Assembly: GCA_910579725.1 (NCBI GenBank)
Contig: CAJTUD010000069.1
Location: 1-15,167 of the forward strand
Source: an uncultured Oscillospiraceae bacterium
GTDB taxonomy: Bacteria; Bacillota; Clostridia; Oscillospirales; Oscillospiraceae
Reading direction: 5' to 3'
DNA length: 15,167 bases
Position numbers and translations under genes: made by a program. The notes beneath the pieces were generated by a model, which was not told the origin of the DNA, did no database searches, and saw nothing but the letters and a program-made list of their open reading frames with translations. This document shows positions 1-5,793 of the stretch, in pieces; position 1 is the stretch's first letter, and the number at the start of each line of letters is the position of its first letter.

Positions 1-304
1 TCTCCCCCATGGACAGGGCCTCGGCGATCACCTGCGCCATGAATTCCCCGCCGATGGGATTCCCGTCGGAATAGTCGTGCATCAGCTTGCCCTGCCCGCC
101 GGCCATACCGCTCAGACTTCGCCGCTCGCCGGTGTAGACCTCGCTGGCCTCCTTCATCGTGTGCCAGTTCTGCGCCATTTTCTCCAGAGACTCCCCGCGG
201 GACACTCCCCGGTTCTCCATGTCCGTCTCCAGAATGATCTCCCAGAACCGCTTGCCTTCCCGCCGGGCGGCGGTGACGATCTCCTGCATGGAATCCAGGT
301 TCAT
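1..304 (-). CDS. sdaAA: L-serine ammonia-lyase, iron-sulfur-dependent, alpha subunit (partial, N-terminal ~101 residues)
   Basis: Only the first ~101 codons lie in the window; the gene continues past base 1. The enzyme deaminates L-serine to pyruvate and ammonia in the cytosol; in split enzymes the alpha chain carries the [4Fe-4S] cluster, whose cysteine ligands would be in the missing C-terminal part. The visible peptide begins MNLDSMQEIVTAARREGKRF and later reads RRSLSGMAGGQGKLMHDY, which matches the glycine-rich N-terminal segment of SdaAA. The start is set by a strong AGGGAGGA ribosome site that sits inside the end of sdaAB; only 2 nt separate the sdaAB stop from this ATG, so the two are probably translationally coupled. 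Family assignment is firm from the partner gene; the C-terminus cannot be judged. Confidence 0.9.
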   Translation of the reverse strand, partial: MNLDSMQEIVTAARREGKRFWEIILETDMENRGVSRGESLEKMAQNWHTMKEASEVYTGERRSLSGMAGGQGKLMHDYSDGNPIGGEFMAQVIAEALSMGE

Positions 305-306
305 GG

Positions 307-972
307 TCAATCCTCCCTTACATAATGGATAACCTGCAAAATCCCCGGCTGCTTGTCGATCAGCTCCACAATATAGCCGGGCACTGGGTCGTCCGTCTCA
401 ATAATCATCATGACATTGCCCCCCTTGGCGCTGCGGTGCATACTCATGTTTGCCACGTTCACCCTGGCCAGGGACAGCGCCGTGGACACGTCGGCCAGAT
501 TGCTCTGGTTGTCCATATTCTGAATAATCAGCGTGTGATAGTCCCCGGAGAAGCTCACCGCCACCCCGTCCAGCTTATCCACCATGATGCGTCCGCCGCC
601 GATGGAGCTGGCCTGCATTTTCATCTTTCTTCCGGATTCGCCGGTAATCACCATCTTCACGCTGTTGGGATGAGCATCCCGCAGGTCAAACTCCTCGAAG
701 GTGAATTTCAGCTTCTGCTTCGCGGCAATCTCAAAGCTATTGGGAATATCCAGGTTATCGGTGGCCATCCCCAGCAGTCCCGCCACCAGGGCCTTATCCG
801 TTCCGTGGCCAACACCCGTTTCGGCAAAGGAGCCGTGAAGGTACAGCTCCGCCCGCACCGGCTTCTCCCCCAGCAGGGTCCGGGCCATGCGGCCGATGCG
901 TACGGCTCCGGCTGTGTGCGAGCTGGACGGTCCCACCATGATAGGACCCATGATGTCAAATATGTCGATCAT
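307..972 (-). CDS. sdaAB: L-serine ammonia-lyase, iron-sulfur-dependent, beta subunit
   Basis: The 221-residue beta subunit of the two-chain serine dehydratase (serine to pyruvate plus ammonia). It carries the family signature GPSSSHTAGA at residues 14-23, a second conserved block around HGSFAETGVGHGTDKA (46-61), and a C-terminal ACT domain (about 146-220, starting HTLIIQNMDNQSN), a fold often used for serine binding or regulation. Length fits the family. The start has a GGGGAGGA ribosome site about 9 nt upstream. It lies 44 nt downstream of degV and 2 nt upstream of sdaAA, with no terminator between them, so the three are probably one transcript. Such systems commonly serve serine catabolism in anaerobes; that role is inferred from the family. 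Confidence 0.95.
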   Translation of the reverse strand: MIDIFDIMGPIMVGPSSSHTAGAVRIGRMARTLLGEKPVRAELYLHGSFAETGVGHGTDKALVAGLLGMATDNLDIPNSFEIAAKQKLKFTFEEFDLRDAHPNSVKMVITGESGRKMKMQASSIGGGRIMVDKLDGVAVSFSGDYHTLIIQNMDNQSNLADVSTALSLARVNVANMSMHRSAKGGNVMMIIETDDPVPGYIVELIDKQPGILQVIHYVRED

Positions 973-1016
973 GCCCCGTCTTTCCTCCCCAATCTGTTCG
1001 TTCCCTGTCCGTCCGG

Positions 1017-1874
1017 TCAGAACTCAACCTTCCTGCTGCACGCCACGGCCATGGACCCGGCCCCGATGTGGCAGGCCACGCTGAGGGACAGCCGGTCCAT
1101 ATGGATCTCATAGCCCGGAAACCGGTCCTGAAGCTCCCGTTTCCACTCCTGCGCCTCCTCGTCGGAGCAGGTGTAAGCGGCGCTGAGATGGACCTCTTTT
1201 CCGGCAAAGCGCTGGGTGATGTCCTTCTCCATGGCGTCCAGCATGGTTTTCTTGGCGGACTTCCACCCCCGGGCCTTGGCGAAGGCATCCAGCTTGTCTC
1301 CCTGAATCTGGAGCACCGGCTTGATGTTCAGTACCGCACCGATGGCGGCTCCGGCGGCCGTAACCCGGCCGCCCTTTTTCAGGTACTTCAGGGTGTCCAC
1401 CGTGATGTAAATGCTGGCCTCCAGCCGCTCCCGCATCAGCGTGTCATGAATGGCCCTGCCGTCCATGCCCGCCCGGGCCATCTCCAGCGCATCCAAGGCA
1501 GATTGCCTCTGCGTGATGGAAATGCGCTGGTTGTCCACCACGAAAACTCTCCCTTTATAGTCGGCGGACAGCATCAGCGCCGTCTCGCAGGAGGCGGACA
1601 GTCCGCTGGACATGGGGATATAGACCACCTGATCGTGGGTTTTGAGCATCTCGTCCCACAGGTCGGTAACATCTCCCGGCGCTGGCTGGGACGTGGAAAT
1701 ATCCGCATCCTCCGCCAGATGGCGGTAAAACTCCTCCTGGGTGAGGGTAATGTCCTCAAAGAACAGCTTCTCATTGATATAAAAGGGCATGGGCAGCACC
1801 CGGATACCCATTTCCCTGGCGGCGGCCTGGGTGATGCCGCTGTTGCTGTCGGTTGCAATCGCTACGTTTGCCAT
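1017..1874 (-). CDS. DegV family fatty-acid-binding protein
   Basis: A 285-residue DegV-family protein. Members bind one fatty acid, and some (FakB) present it to a fatty acid kinase for phosphorylation before incorporation into phospholipid; whether this paralogue does so cannot be told. Visible motifs are the N-terminal ATDSNSGIT (residues 7-15), TSQPAPGDV (61-69) with the fatty-acid-contacting TSQP, SSGLSAS (89-95), and LKYLKKGGRVTAAGAAIGAVLNIKP in positions 162-186. Full length for the family. The ATG has an AGAGGAG ribosome site and a well-formed promoter at 1941-1969. It is the first gene of an apparent degV-sdaAB-sdaAA operon. A link between fatty acid handling and serine breakdown is not explained by known function and may only be a neighbourhood effect. 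Confidence 0.93.
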   Translation of the reverse strand: MANVAIATDSNSGITQAAAREMGIRVLPMPFYINEKLFFEDITLTQEEFYRHLAEDADISTSQPAPGDVTDLWDEMLKTHDQVVYIPMSSGLSASCETALMLSADYKGRVFVVDNQRISITQRQSALDALEMARAGMDGRAIHDTLMRERLEASIYITVDTLKYLKKGGRVTAAGAAIGAVLNIKPVLQIQGDKLDAFAKARGWKSAKKTMLDAMEKDITQRFAGKEVHLSAAYTCSDEEAQEWKRELQDRFPGYEIHMDRLSLSVACHIGAGSMAVACSRKVEF

Positions 1875-1940
1875 ACAGAAATAACTCCTCTTTTATACTG
1901 CGTTTATGCCATGCGGTGAAATTATGGAAATCCGATTACA

Positions 1941-1969
1941 TCTATACCATAGGCTGTACGCTCTGTCAA
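1941..1969 (-). promoter_or_regulatory. sigma-A-type promoter of the degV-sdaAB-sdaAA operon
   Basis: Read on the minus strand: -35 TTGACA (1964-1969), a 17-bp spacer, and -10 TATAGA (1941-1946). This is a perfect -35 and a 5/6 -10 at optimal spacing, about 65 nt upstream of the degV start. The 160-nt gap between degV and the upstream TIGR04255 gene holds this promoter and no convincing terminator. Confidence 0.8.
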
Positions 1970-2034
1970 GAGCGGTTCCCCGCGGCATGAGCGCGGCAGC
2001 GGCCGGCAGGCCCTCCGCAGGCAGGGAAATCCGG

Positions 2035-2829
2035 TCAGTCCGGTTCCATCGCGCTGTGGAGCCTGTCGGTGACGGCCCCCTGAAACAGGGGCGTGGAATG
2101 CCCATGGAGAGTTTCCAGTCCGGCGGCGGCCATGCGGGGATCAATCTGCCCGCCCATAAACAGGTCCAGATCCAGAATGAATTTCACCTCCGGGTCCTGG
2201 GGTGCGTTGGGCGCGTTCTGCTTGACCATGCCTGGTCCTGAATGGATTTTTGCCCGGCAGGTGCTGTCCAGGTTCAGCTCCACGTCCACCGAACACTTTC
2301 GGGCGGCGGACTCGTCCACATCCTCCTCGGCCAGAACCCCCAGGTACGGGGCCGCGATCAGCTCCCGCCAGGGCTCTCCCTCCAGCTCCAGAACCTTCCG
2401 GGAGAAGATGTTCACATATCTCAGTCCGATCCGCTCAAAAAAAGCGGGCTGATAGATCCTGATAAACTGCGCCAGGGGCAGATCAAAGTGCTTTCCAAAG
2501 CCCTCCCAGCCCGGATACGCCACCGTGGACAGGGAGATAAAGCCGCTGGTCAGATTCAGCTTCCAATGCCCGTCGGCGGAGATAAAATTGTGGTTGACCA
2601 CAGGCTTGGGGGTTTCCACCTTCGCGCCGGCGGGGCCCAGGCCGGTGATTTTGGCGGCGGGCTGCTCCTCCTTGGCGGCGTAGCGGGGAAACATCCCCCT
2701 CACGGCGTCCTGAAAATCCACGGGCTCCCGGGCTCCGATGGACAGTATGGCAGGAAACCGGAGCTGGCAGATCACCTCGGCCAGCTGCGGTTTCCCGTAA
2801 TGCACCCGGGGATGATCGGAATACAGCAT
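2035..2829 (-). CDS. TIGR04255 family protein (function unknown)
   Basis: A 264-residue protein that I recognise as the sporadically distributed TIGR04255 family. The opening fits: a short lead, then Y.KPQLAEVICQLRFPAIL, followed by a central region LTSGFISLSTVAYPGWEGFGKHFDLPLAQFIRIYQPAFFERIGLRYVN that is typical of the family. No catalytic motif, signal peptide or membrane segment is visible, and no biochemical role is established to my knowledge. The start at 2829 is preferred over an out-of-frame ATG 7 nt upstream because GGAGG lies 8 nt before it. It is a single-gene transcription unit with its own near-consensus promoter and no partner gene beside it. Codon use matches the GC-rich flanks, so it is not part of the AT-rich island that begins some 200 nt beyond its start. 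Confidence 0.8.
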   Translation of the reverse strand: MLYSDHPRVHYGKPQLAEVICQLRFPAILSIGAREPVDFQDAVRGMFPRYAAKEEQPAAKITGLGPAGAKVETPKPVVNHNFISADGHWKLNLTSGFISLSTVAYPGWEGFGKHFDLPLAQFIRIYQPAFFERIGLRYVNIFSRKVLELEGEPWRELIAAPYLGVLAEEDVDESAARKCSVDVELNLDSTCRAKIHSGPGMVKQNAPNAPQDPEVKFILDLDLFMGGQIDPRMAAAGLETLHGHSTPLFQGAVTDRLHSAMEPD

Positions 2830-2859
2830 GGCTCATGCCTCCTACAGATGTTTTTCCTT

Positions 2860-2888
2860 ATTGTATCCCCGATATGAAAAAAAGTCAA
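2860..2888 (-). promoter_or_regulatory. sigma-A-type promoter of the TIGR04255 gene
   Basis: On the minus strand: -35 TTGACT (2883-2888), 17-bp spacer, -10 TACAAT (2860-2865), placed about 30 nt upstream of the ATG at 2829. Both boxes are 5/6 matches at optimal spacing. Confidence 0.75.
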
Positions 2889-2889
2889 A

Positions 2890-3315
2890 CAAAAAAGACC
2901 TTCGTCCCCGGTTTCTTTTCCAATTCCGGAGAAATTTCCGTAAAAACCCGCCGCGGCTATGGACAAGGCCTCCAAGCGGAGGTATCATTCGGACATGGAC
3001 GGCTTTTCAGCCGCAAACCAGGCGGCCGGGAAACCACCGCCCGGGAGGGAGTGCAGGCGCAGTTAGAGCGCATGAAAGAACGGTGCAAAGAGCGTAACAG
3101 CCTATATAAAAAGCAGAATGATTTGAAAGGGTGGAAATGGGAAATAGAAAAATCGTTGGAACGATCAGATGTATGGGGCGTGACGGTAGCCATATCCCAC
3201 ATTTCTTGTAGCAAACTGTGTAGAGATATGCTATACTTAGAGCAGCAAAACGAAAATTTAAGCAAGCAGTGCAGATACATATTGAAACGCAAAGAATGTA
3301 AGGAGCTATTGGCAA
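2890..3315 (+). other. gene-poor stretch with a doubtful composite ORF; possible gene remnant
   Basis: This ~425-nt stretch between the TIGR04255 promoter and ydcF holds no gene I can name. One plus-strand frame stays open from 2835 to 3365 (176 codons), but its start lies over the minus-strand gene and its promoter, and its end overlaps ydcF by 50 nt. Within it, about 2950-3070 is GC-rich and reads as RGYGQGLQAEVSFGHGRLFS followed by a basic, Glu/Lys-rich segment (LERMKERCKERN); from about 3072 the composition becomes AT-rich. The segment could be the 3' remnant of a larger charged protein from a mobile element, fused to unrelated sequence, or simply non-coding. Possible internal starts are GTG 3051 (an AGGGA directly adjacent) or ATG 3072 (no good ribosome site). 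I do not call it a gene. Confidence 0.35.
3209..3237 (+). promoter_or_regulatory. candidate extended -10 promoter for ydcF
   Basis: An extended -10, TGC-TATACT, lies at 3229-3237; the best -35 at 17-bp spacing is TAGCAA (3209-3214), only 3/6. This would start transcription near 3244, leaving a ~70-nt leader to the ydcF ATG at 3316. The core AGATATGCTATACT (3224-3237) recurs exactly in the galM promoter. Confidence 0.5.
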
Positions 3316-3915
3316 ATGAACAATCGTATCATAACAGATATTTCAAACTACATATTTGTTTCTGACACGCCTGAAAAATCTGATGTAATCTTTCTGCCCG
3401 GTGGTTCGCACCCAGAACAGCCTGAATATGCAGCGGAGCTGTACCGCAAAGGATATGCGAAATGGCTGATTCCGTCAGGAGGTATCAGCGTTAAACGGGA
3501 TAAATGGCCAGGCGTTCGGTCAAAGGCAGACATATATAACGGCAATTATCAATCCGACTGTGAGTTCTTTACGGATGTGTTAATTAAAAATGGTGTATCT
3601 ATGGATGCTGTCATTCGAGAAAACAAGTCCGGACACACCCGTGATAATGCCTTTTTCTCCCGAAAGATTGTTGACGAAAAAGGGATAGAAATCAAAACCG
3701 CTTTGATTATCTGTAAAGCGTTTCATGCCCGGCGTTGTCTTATGCTATATCAACTGGCTTTTCCCGACGTTGAAATAAAGGTCTGCCCAATTCATTGTTA
3801 TAATATTACAAAGGATAATTGGTACAAGAGTGAACAAGGTATTAACCGTGTACTTGGCGAGCTTGCTCGATGCGGCAACCAGTTTGTCGGGGATATTAAG
3901 GAGTATTTGCTCTGA
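3316..3915 (+). CDS. YdcF / DUF218 family protein
   Basis: A 199-residue protein of the DUF218 (YdcF/SanA/ElyC) superfamily. Diagnostic elements in order: a beta strand ending in a loop SDVIFLPGG (22-30) with PEQPEYAAELYRKGYAKWLIPSGG to residue 56; ENKSGHTRDNAFFSR (102-116), the equivalent of the family's E..S..T.ENA block; and a Rossmann-like strand TALIICKAFHARR (128-140). YdcF-like proteins bind nucleotide-type ligands, but their physiological role is poorly known. No signal peptide or membrane segment is seen, unlike SanA or ElyC, so it is probably cytosolic. AGGAG sits 10 nt before the ATG. Codons are clearly more AT-rich than in the neighbours on both sides, suggesting horizontal acquisition. 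It stands alone in the island. Confidence 0.85.
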   Translation: MNNRIITDISNYIFVSDTPEKSDVIFLPGGSHPEQPEYAAELYRKGYAKWLIPSGGISVKRDKWPGVRSKADIYNGNYQSDCEFFTDVLIKNGVSMDAVIRENKSGHTRDNAFFSRKIVDEKGIEIKTALIICKAFHARRCLMLYQLAFPDVEIKVCPIHCYNITKDNWYKSEQGINRVLGELARCGNQFVGDIKEYLL

Positions 3916-4125
3916 CAAAGCAAATTTCCGTTTGTGTGTATGTTAATATAGATTATTGATTGAGTTTCTCTTAAAGGAGAAAATCGGTATTGTGCCACTG
4001 GCTCTATTTTGGCTCTAAAATTTTTCAGAACAGTAAAAATGCAGTGCCAAATCAGATAATATGAAGAAAAACAAGCAGGAAAAGCATTCAAATCTTATTT
4101 CTGAGAGTTCTAACAAGGAGGACGA
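3916..4125. other. AT-rich intergenic stretch with direct repeats and a small hairpin
   Basis: The 210 nt between ydcF and the nitrilase gene hold three short structures. First is an inverted repeat TTTCTC-6 nt-GAGAAA (3965-3982), without a following T-run. Second, the octamer TGGCTCTA occurs twice in direct orientation (3999-4006 and 4010-4017), exactly 11 bp apart. Third, GTGCCA also occurs twice (3992-3997, 4044-4049). No convincing promoter for the nitrilase gene is seen; GATAAT at 4055-4060 lacks a -35. The repeats could be protein-binding half-sites or recombinase arm sites. Confidence 0.5.
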
Positions 4126-5004
4126 ATGATGCATCTGAAAATCGCCCTGCTTCAGCTTCTGCCCACCGGCTCGCCGGAGGGACAGCTGCGCAAGGGTATG
4201 GAAGCCTGCCGGAAGGCGAAGGCGCTGGGCGCGGACATCGCGCTGTTTCCGGAGATGTGGAGCAGCGGCTATGACATCCCCGAGGACGCCGGAAGGCTGC
4301 GGGAGCTGGCGGTAGAGGCGAACGGCCCGTTTGTCTCCGCCTTCGGCGCGCTGGCCGGGGAGCTGGATATGGCTATTGCCGTGACCTTTCTGGAGCGTTT
4401 TCAGCCCACTCCCCGGAACAGCGCGGTCCTCTTTGACCGCCGCGGCGTCCGGCGGCTGCTGTACGCCAAGGTTCACACCTGTGATTTCGGGGACGAGGCC
4501 CGGCTGACGGCTGGAACGGACTTCCCTGCGGTCTGGCTGGACACCGCTCTGGGGCCTGTGAGAATCGGGATGATGATCTGCTATGACCGGGAGTTTCCGG
4601 AGAGCGCCCGCATTTTAATGCTGAAAGGCGCAGAGCTGATTCTGGTGCCCAATGCCTGCCCCATGGAGATCAACCGGCTTTCCCAACTGCGCGGCCGCGC
4701 CTTTGAGAACATGACCGCCATCGCCACCGCCAATTATCCGTCGGGCCAGCCGGACTGCAACGGCCGCTCCACCGTTTTCGACGGCGTGGCGTACGTTCCG
4801 GAGCTTCCGGAGTCCCGGGACACCTGCATTCTGGAAGCGGGAGAGGCGGAAGGCGTCTATGTGGCGGAGCTGGATCTTGACCGGCTGCGGGACTACCGCC
4901 GCCGGGAGGTCCACGGCAACGCCTACCGCCGTCCGGAAAAGTACGGCCTGCTGACAGAAGAGGAGATTGTGGAGCCCTTTGTCCGGACCGACCGCCGGAA
5001 ATAG
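4126..5004 (+). CDS. carbon-nitrogen hydrolase (nitrilase superfamily amidohydrolase)
   Basis: A 292-residue nitrilase-superfamily enzyme that hydrolyses a non-peptide C-N bond, substrate unknown. The Glu-Lys-Cys triad is intact: E43 in LFPEMW, K115 in YAKVHTCDF, and C152 in MMICYDREFPE. Downstream LILVPNACPME and RAFENMTAIATANYP are typical of the omega-amidase / N-carbamoyl amidase-like branches, but the exact subfamily cannot be set by eye. Two ATGs are adjacent (4126 and 4129). AAGGAGG ends 4 nt before the first and 7 nt before the second, so the second may be the real start; the difference is one Met. Codon use is GC-rich again here, marking the right edge of the AT-rich island just upstream. 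The gene converges on the DUF4364-type gene and ends at a shared terminator. Confidence 0.93.
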   Translation: MMHLKIALLQLLPTGSPEGQLRKGMEACRKAKALGADIALFPEMWSSGYDIPEDAGRLRELAVEANGPFVSAFGALAGELDMAIAVTFLERFQPTPRNSAVLFDRRGVRRLLYAKVHTCDFGDEARLTAGTDFPAVWLDTALGPVRIGMMICYDREFPESARILMLKGAELILVPNACPMEINRLSQLRGRAFENMTAIATANYPSGQPDCNGRSTVFDGVAYVPELPESRDTCILEAGEAEGVYVAELDLDRLRDYRRREVHGNAYRRPEKYGLLTEEEIVEPFVRTDRRK

Positions 5005-5026
5005 AAAAAAGCCGCCCGCAGGCGGC
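5005..5026 (-). terminator. rho-independent terminator reading leftward
   Basis: GCCGCC-CGCA-GGCGGC forms a 6-bp GC stem with a 4-nt loop (5011-5026). On the minus strand it is followed by six T residues (RC of 5005-5010). It has no T-run on the plus strand, so it serves leftward transcripts and backs up the stronger hairpin at 5075-5112. It begins directly after the nitrilase stop codon. Confidence 0.75.
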
Positions 5027-5074
5027 AAAGAAATTCAATCGCTGTACACGCAGCCACTTTTTTGACACGCAGAG

Positions 5075-5112
5075 AAAAAGCCGTGAGAGGCAGATGCCTC
5101 CCACGGCTTTTT
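5075..5112. terminator. bidirectional terminator between convergent genes
   Basis: The arms AAAAAGCCGTG (5075-5085) and CACGGCTTTTT (5102-5112) are perfect complements. Inside them GAGGC / GCCTC pair again after an A/C mismatch, with a 4-nt loop. The A-run and T-run make it work in both directions. The last T is the first base of the minus-strand stop codon (5112-5114), so the DUF4364-type reading frame ends within the terminator edge. Confidence 0.88.
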
Positions 5113-5636
5113 CAGCCTTTTCCATACAGGTCCGACAGAATTTTGGCGTACAATTCCTCCGCGCCCTCCCGGAACCTCTTTTGCAGCTCCAGCGCCATAT
5201 CCTGCCGGGTGACGAGGAGCGTAAGGCGCATAAGCTCGTCAAGCTCGTCGCTCAGGGACAGCGAGACCTCGTATCCCCCCTTGTCCCGGGGCAGAACGGA
5301 CGCCTTTACCAGAGCGCGGCGCTTGAGCTGCTCATTACAGAGGGCCAGCTTCTGTTCCGCCTGCATCCGCACAGAATACGGGAGGCTGCTTTCGCAGACG
5401 GCGCTGTTGCGGCGGCCCTTCTCCGTAATGGCATACAAGCCGTCCTTCAGCGCCAGGTGCTCTGTCCTCACCAGGTCCGCCAGGCACTCGGAAAACCCGA
5501 AGTAGTCCACGCCGCCGTCGCACATGCTCAGCTCCTGCAGCGTCTCAAAAGGTACGGGCTCCACCACCCGGGCCGCGATATAGAGGATCAGGAACTTGAT
5601 TTCCAGCTTTCCGCTGATAAAACCGAATGCAGGCAT
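5112..5636 (-). CDS. DUF4364-type protein (winged-helix-like, function unknown)
   Basis: A 174-residue protein starting MPAFGFISGKLEIKFLILYI, resembling the clostridial DUF4364 family by its opening, by the block CDGGVDYFGFSECLADLVRTEHL and by the YAITEKGRRNSAVCESSLPYSVR segment, which looks like the wing of a winged-helix domain. The C-terminal half (VSLSLSDELDELMRLTLLV onward) is a beta-rich then helical extension. DNA binding is inferred from the fold only. The frame is open further upstream to 5903, but the start at 5636 is preferred: GGAGGT lies 5 nt before it, and the promoter at 5665-5693 lies inside the longer frame. It is divergent from the cysteine-rich protein gene, and its promoter spacer contains a perfect 12-bp palindrome, so autoregulation is possible. 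Confidence 0.8.
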   Translation of the reverse strand: MPAFGFISGKLEIKFLILYIAARVVEPVPFETLQELSMCDGGVDYFGFSECLADLVRTEHLALKDGLYAITEKGRRNSAVCESSLPYSVRMQAEQKLALCNEQLKRRALVKASVLPRDKGGYEVSLSLSDELDELMRLTLLVTRQDMALELQKRFREGAEELYAKILSDLYGKG

Positions 5637-5664
5637 AGCGCACCTCCTGGCTGTTGCTGCCTTC

Positions 5665-5693
5665 ATTATACCTTCTCCGGAGAAATTTGTATA
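5665..5693 (-). promoter_or_regulatory. promoter of the DUF4364-type gene with palindrome in the spacer
   Basis: On the minus strand: -35 TATACA (5688-5693, 4/6), 17-bp spacer, -10 TATAAT (5665-5670, perfect). The spacer contains the perfect palindrome TTCTCCGGAGAA (5673-5684), a likely operator position for a dimeric repressor. Confidence 0.7.
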
Positions 5694-5702
5694 GCCCAAA
5701 TT

Positions 5703-5752
5703 TTCACCCCCCGCCCTCAGGCGCATAGACTGGAATGAAGGCGGACGCCTTC
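5703..5752 (+). promoter_or_regulatory. candidate promoter and inverted repeat upstream of the cysteine-rich protein gene
   Basis: A moderate sigma-A match is TTCACC (5703-5708), 17-bp spacer, TAGACT (5726-5731), each 4/6. Just downstream, near the expected transcript start, is a near-perfect inverted repeat GAAGGCG-GA-CGCCTTC (5737-5752), which could be an operator or a 5' RNA hairpin. If the gene is sporulation-controlled, a different sigma factor would be used and this call would be wrong. Confidence 0.4.
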
Positions 5753-5793
5753 CCAACAACAGAAAGACCAACGTACTATTTAGGAGGTTCATC

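Noticed and set aside
325..1919. Long plus-strand frames over sdaAB and degV
   Set aside because: Antisense to two genes with full motif sets; their predicted proteins are His/Gln/Gly-rich and unlike any family.
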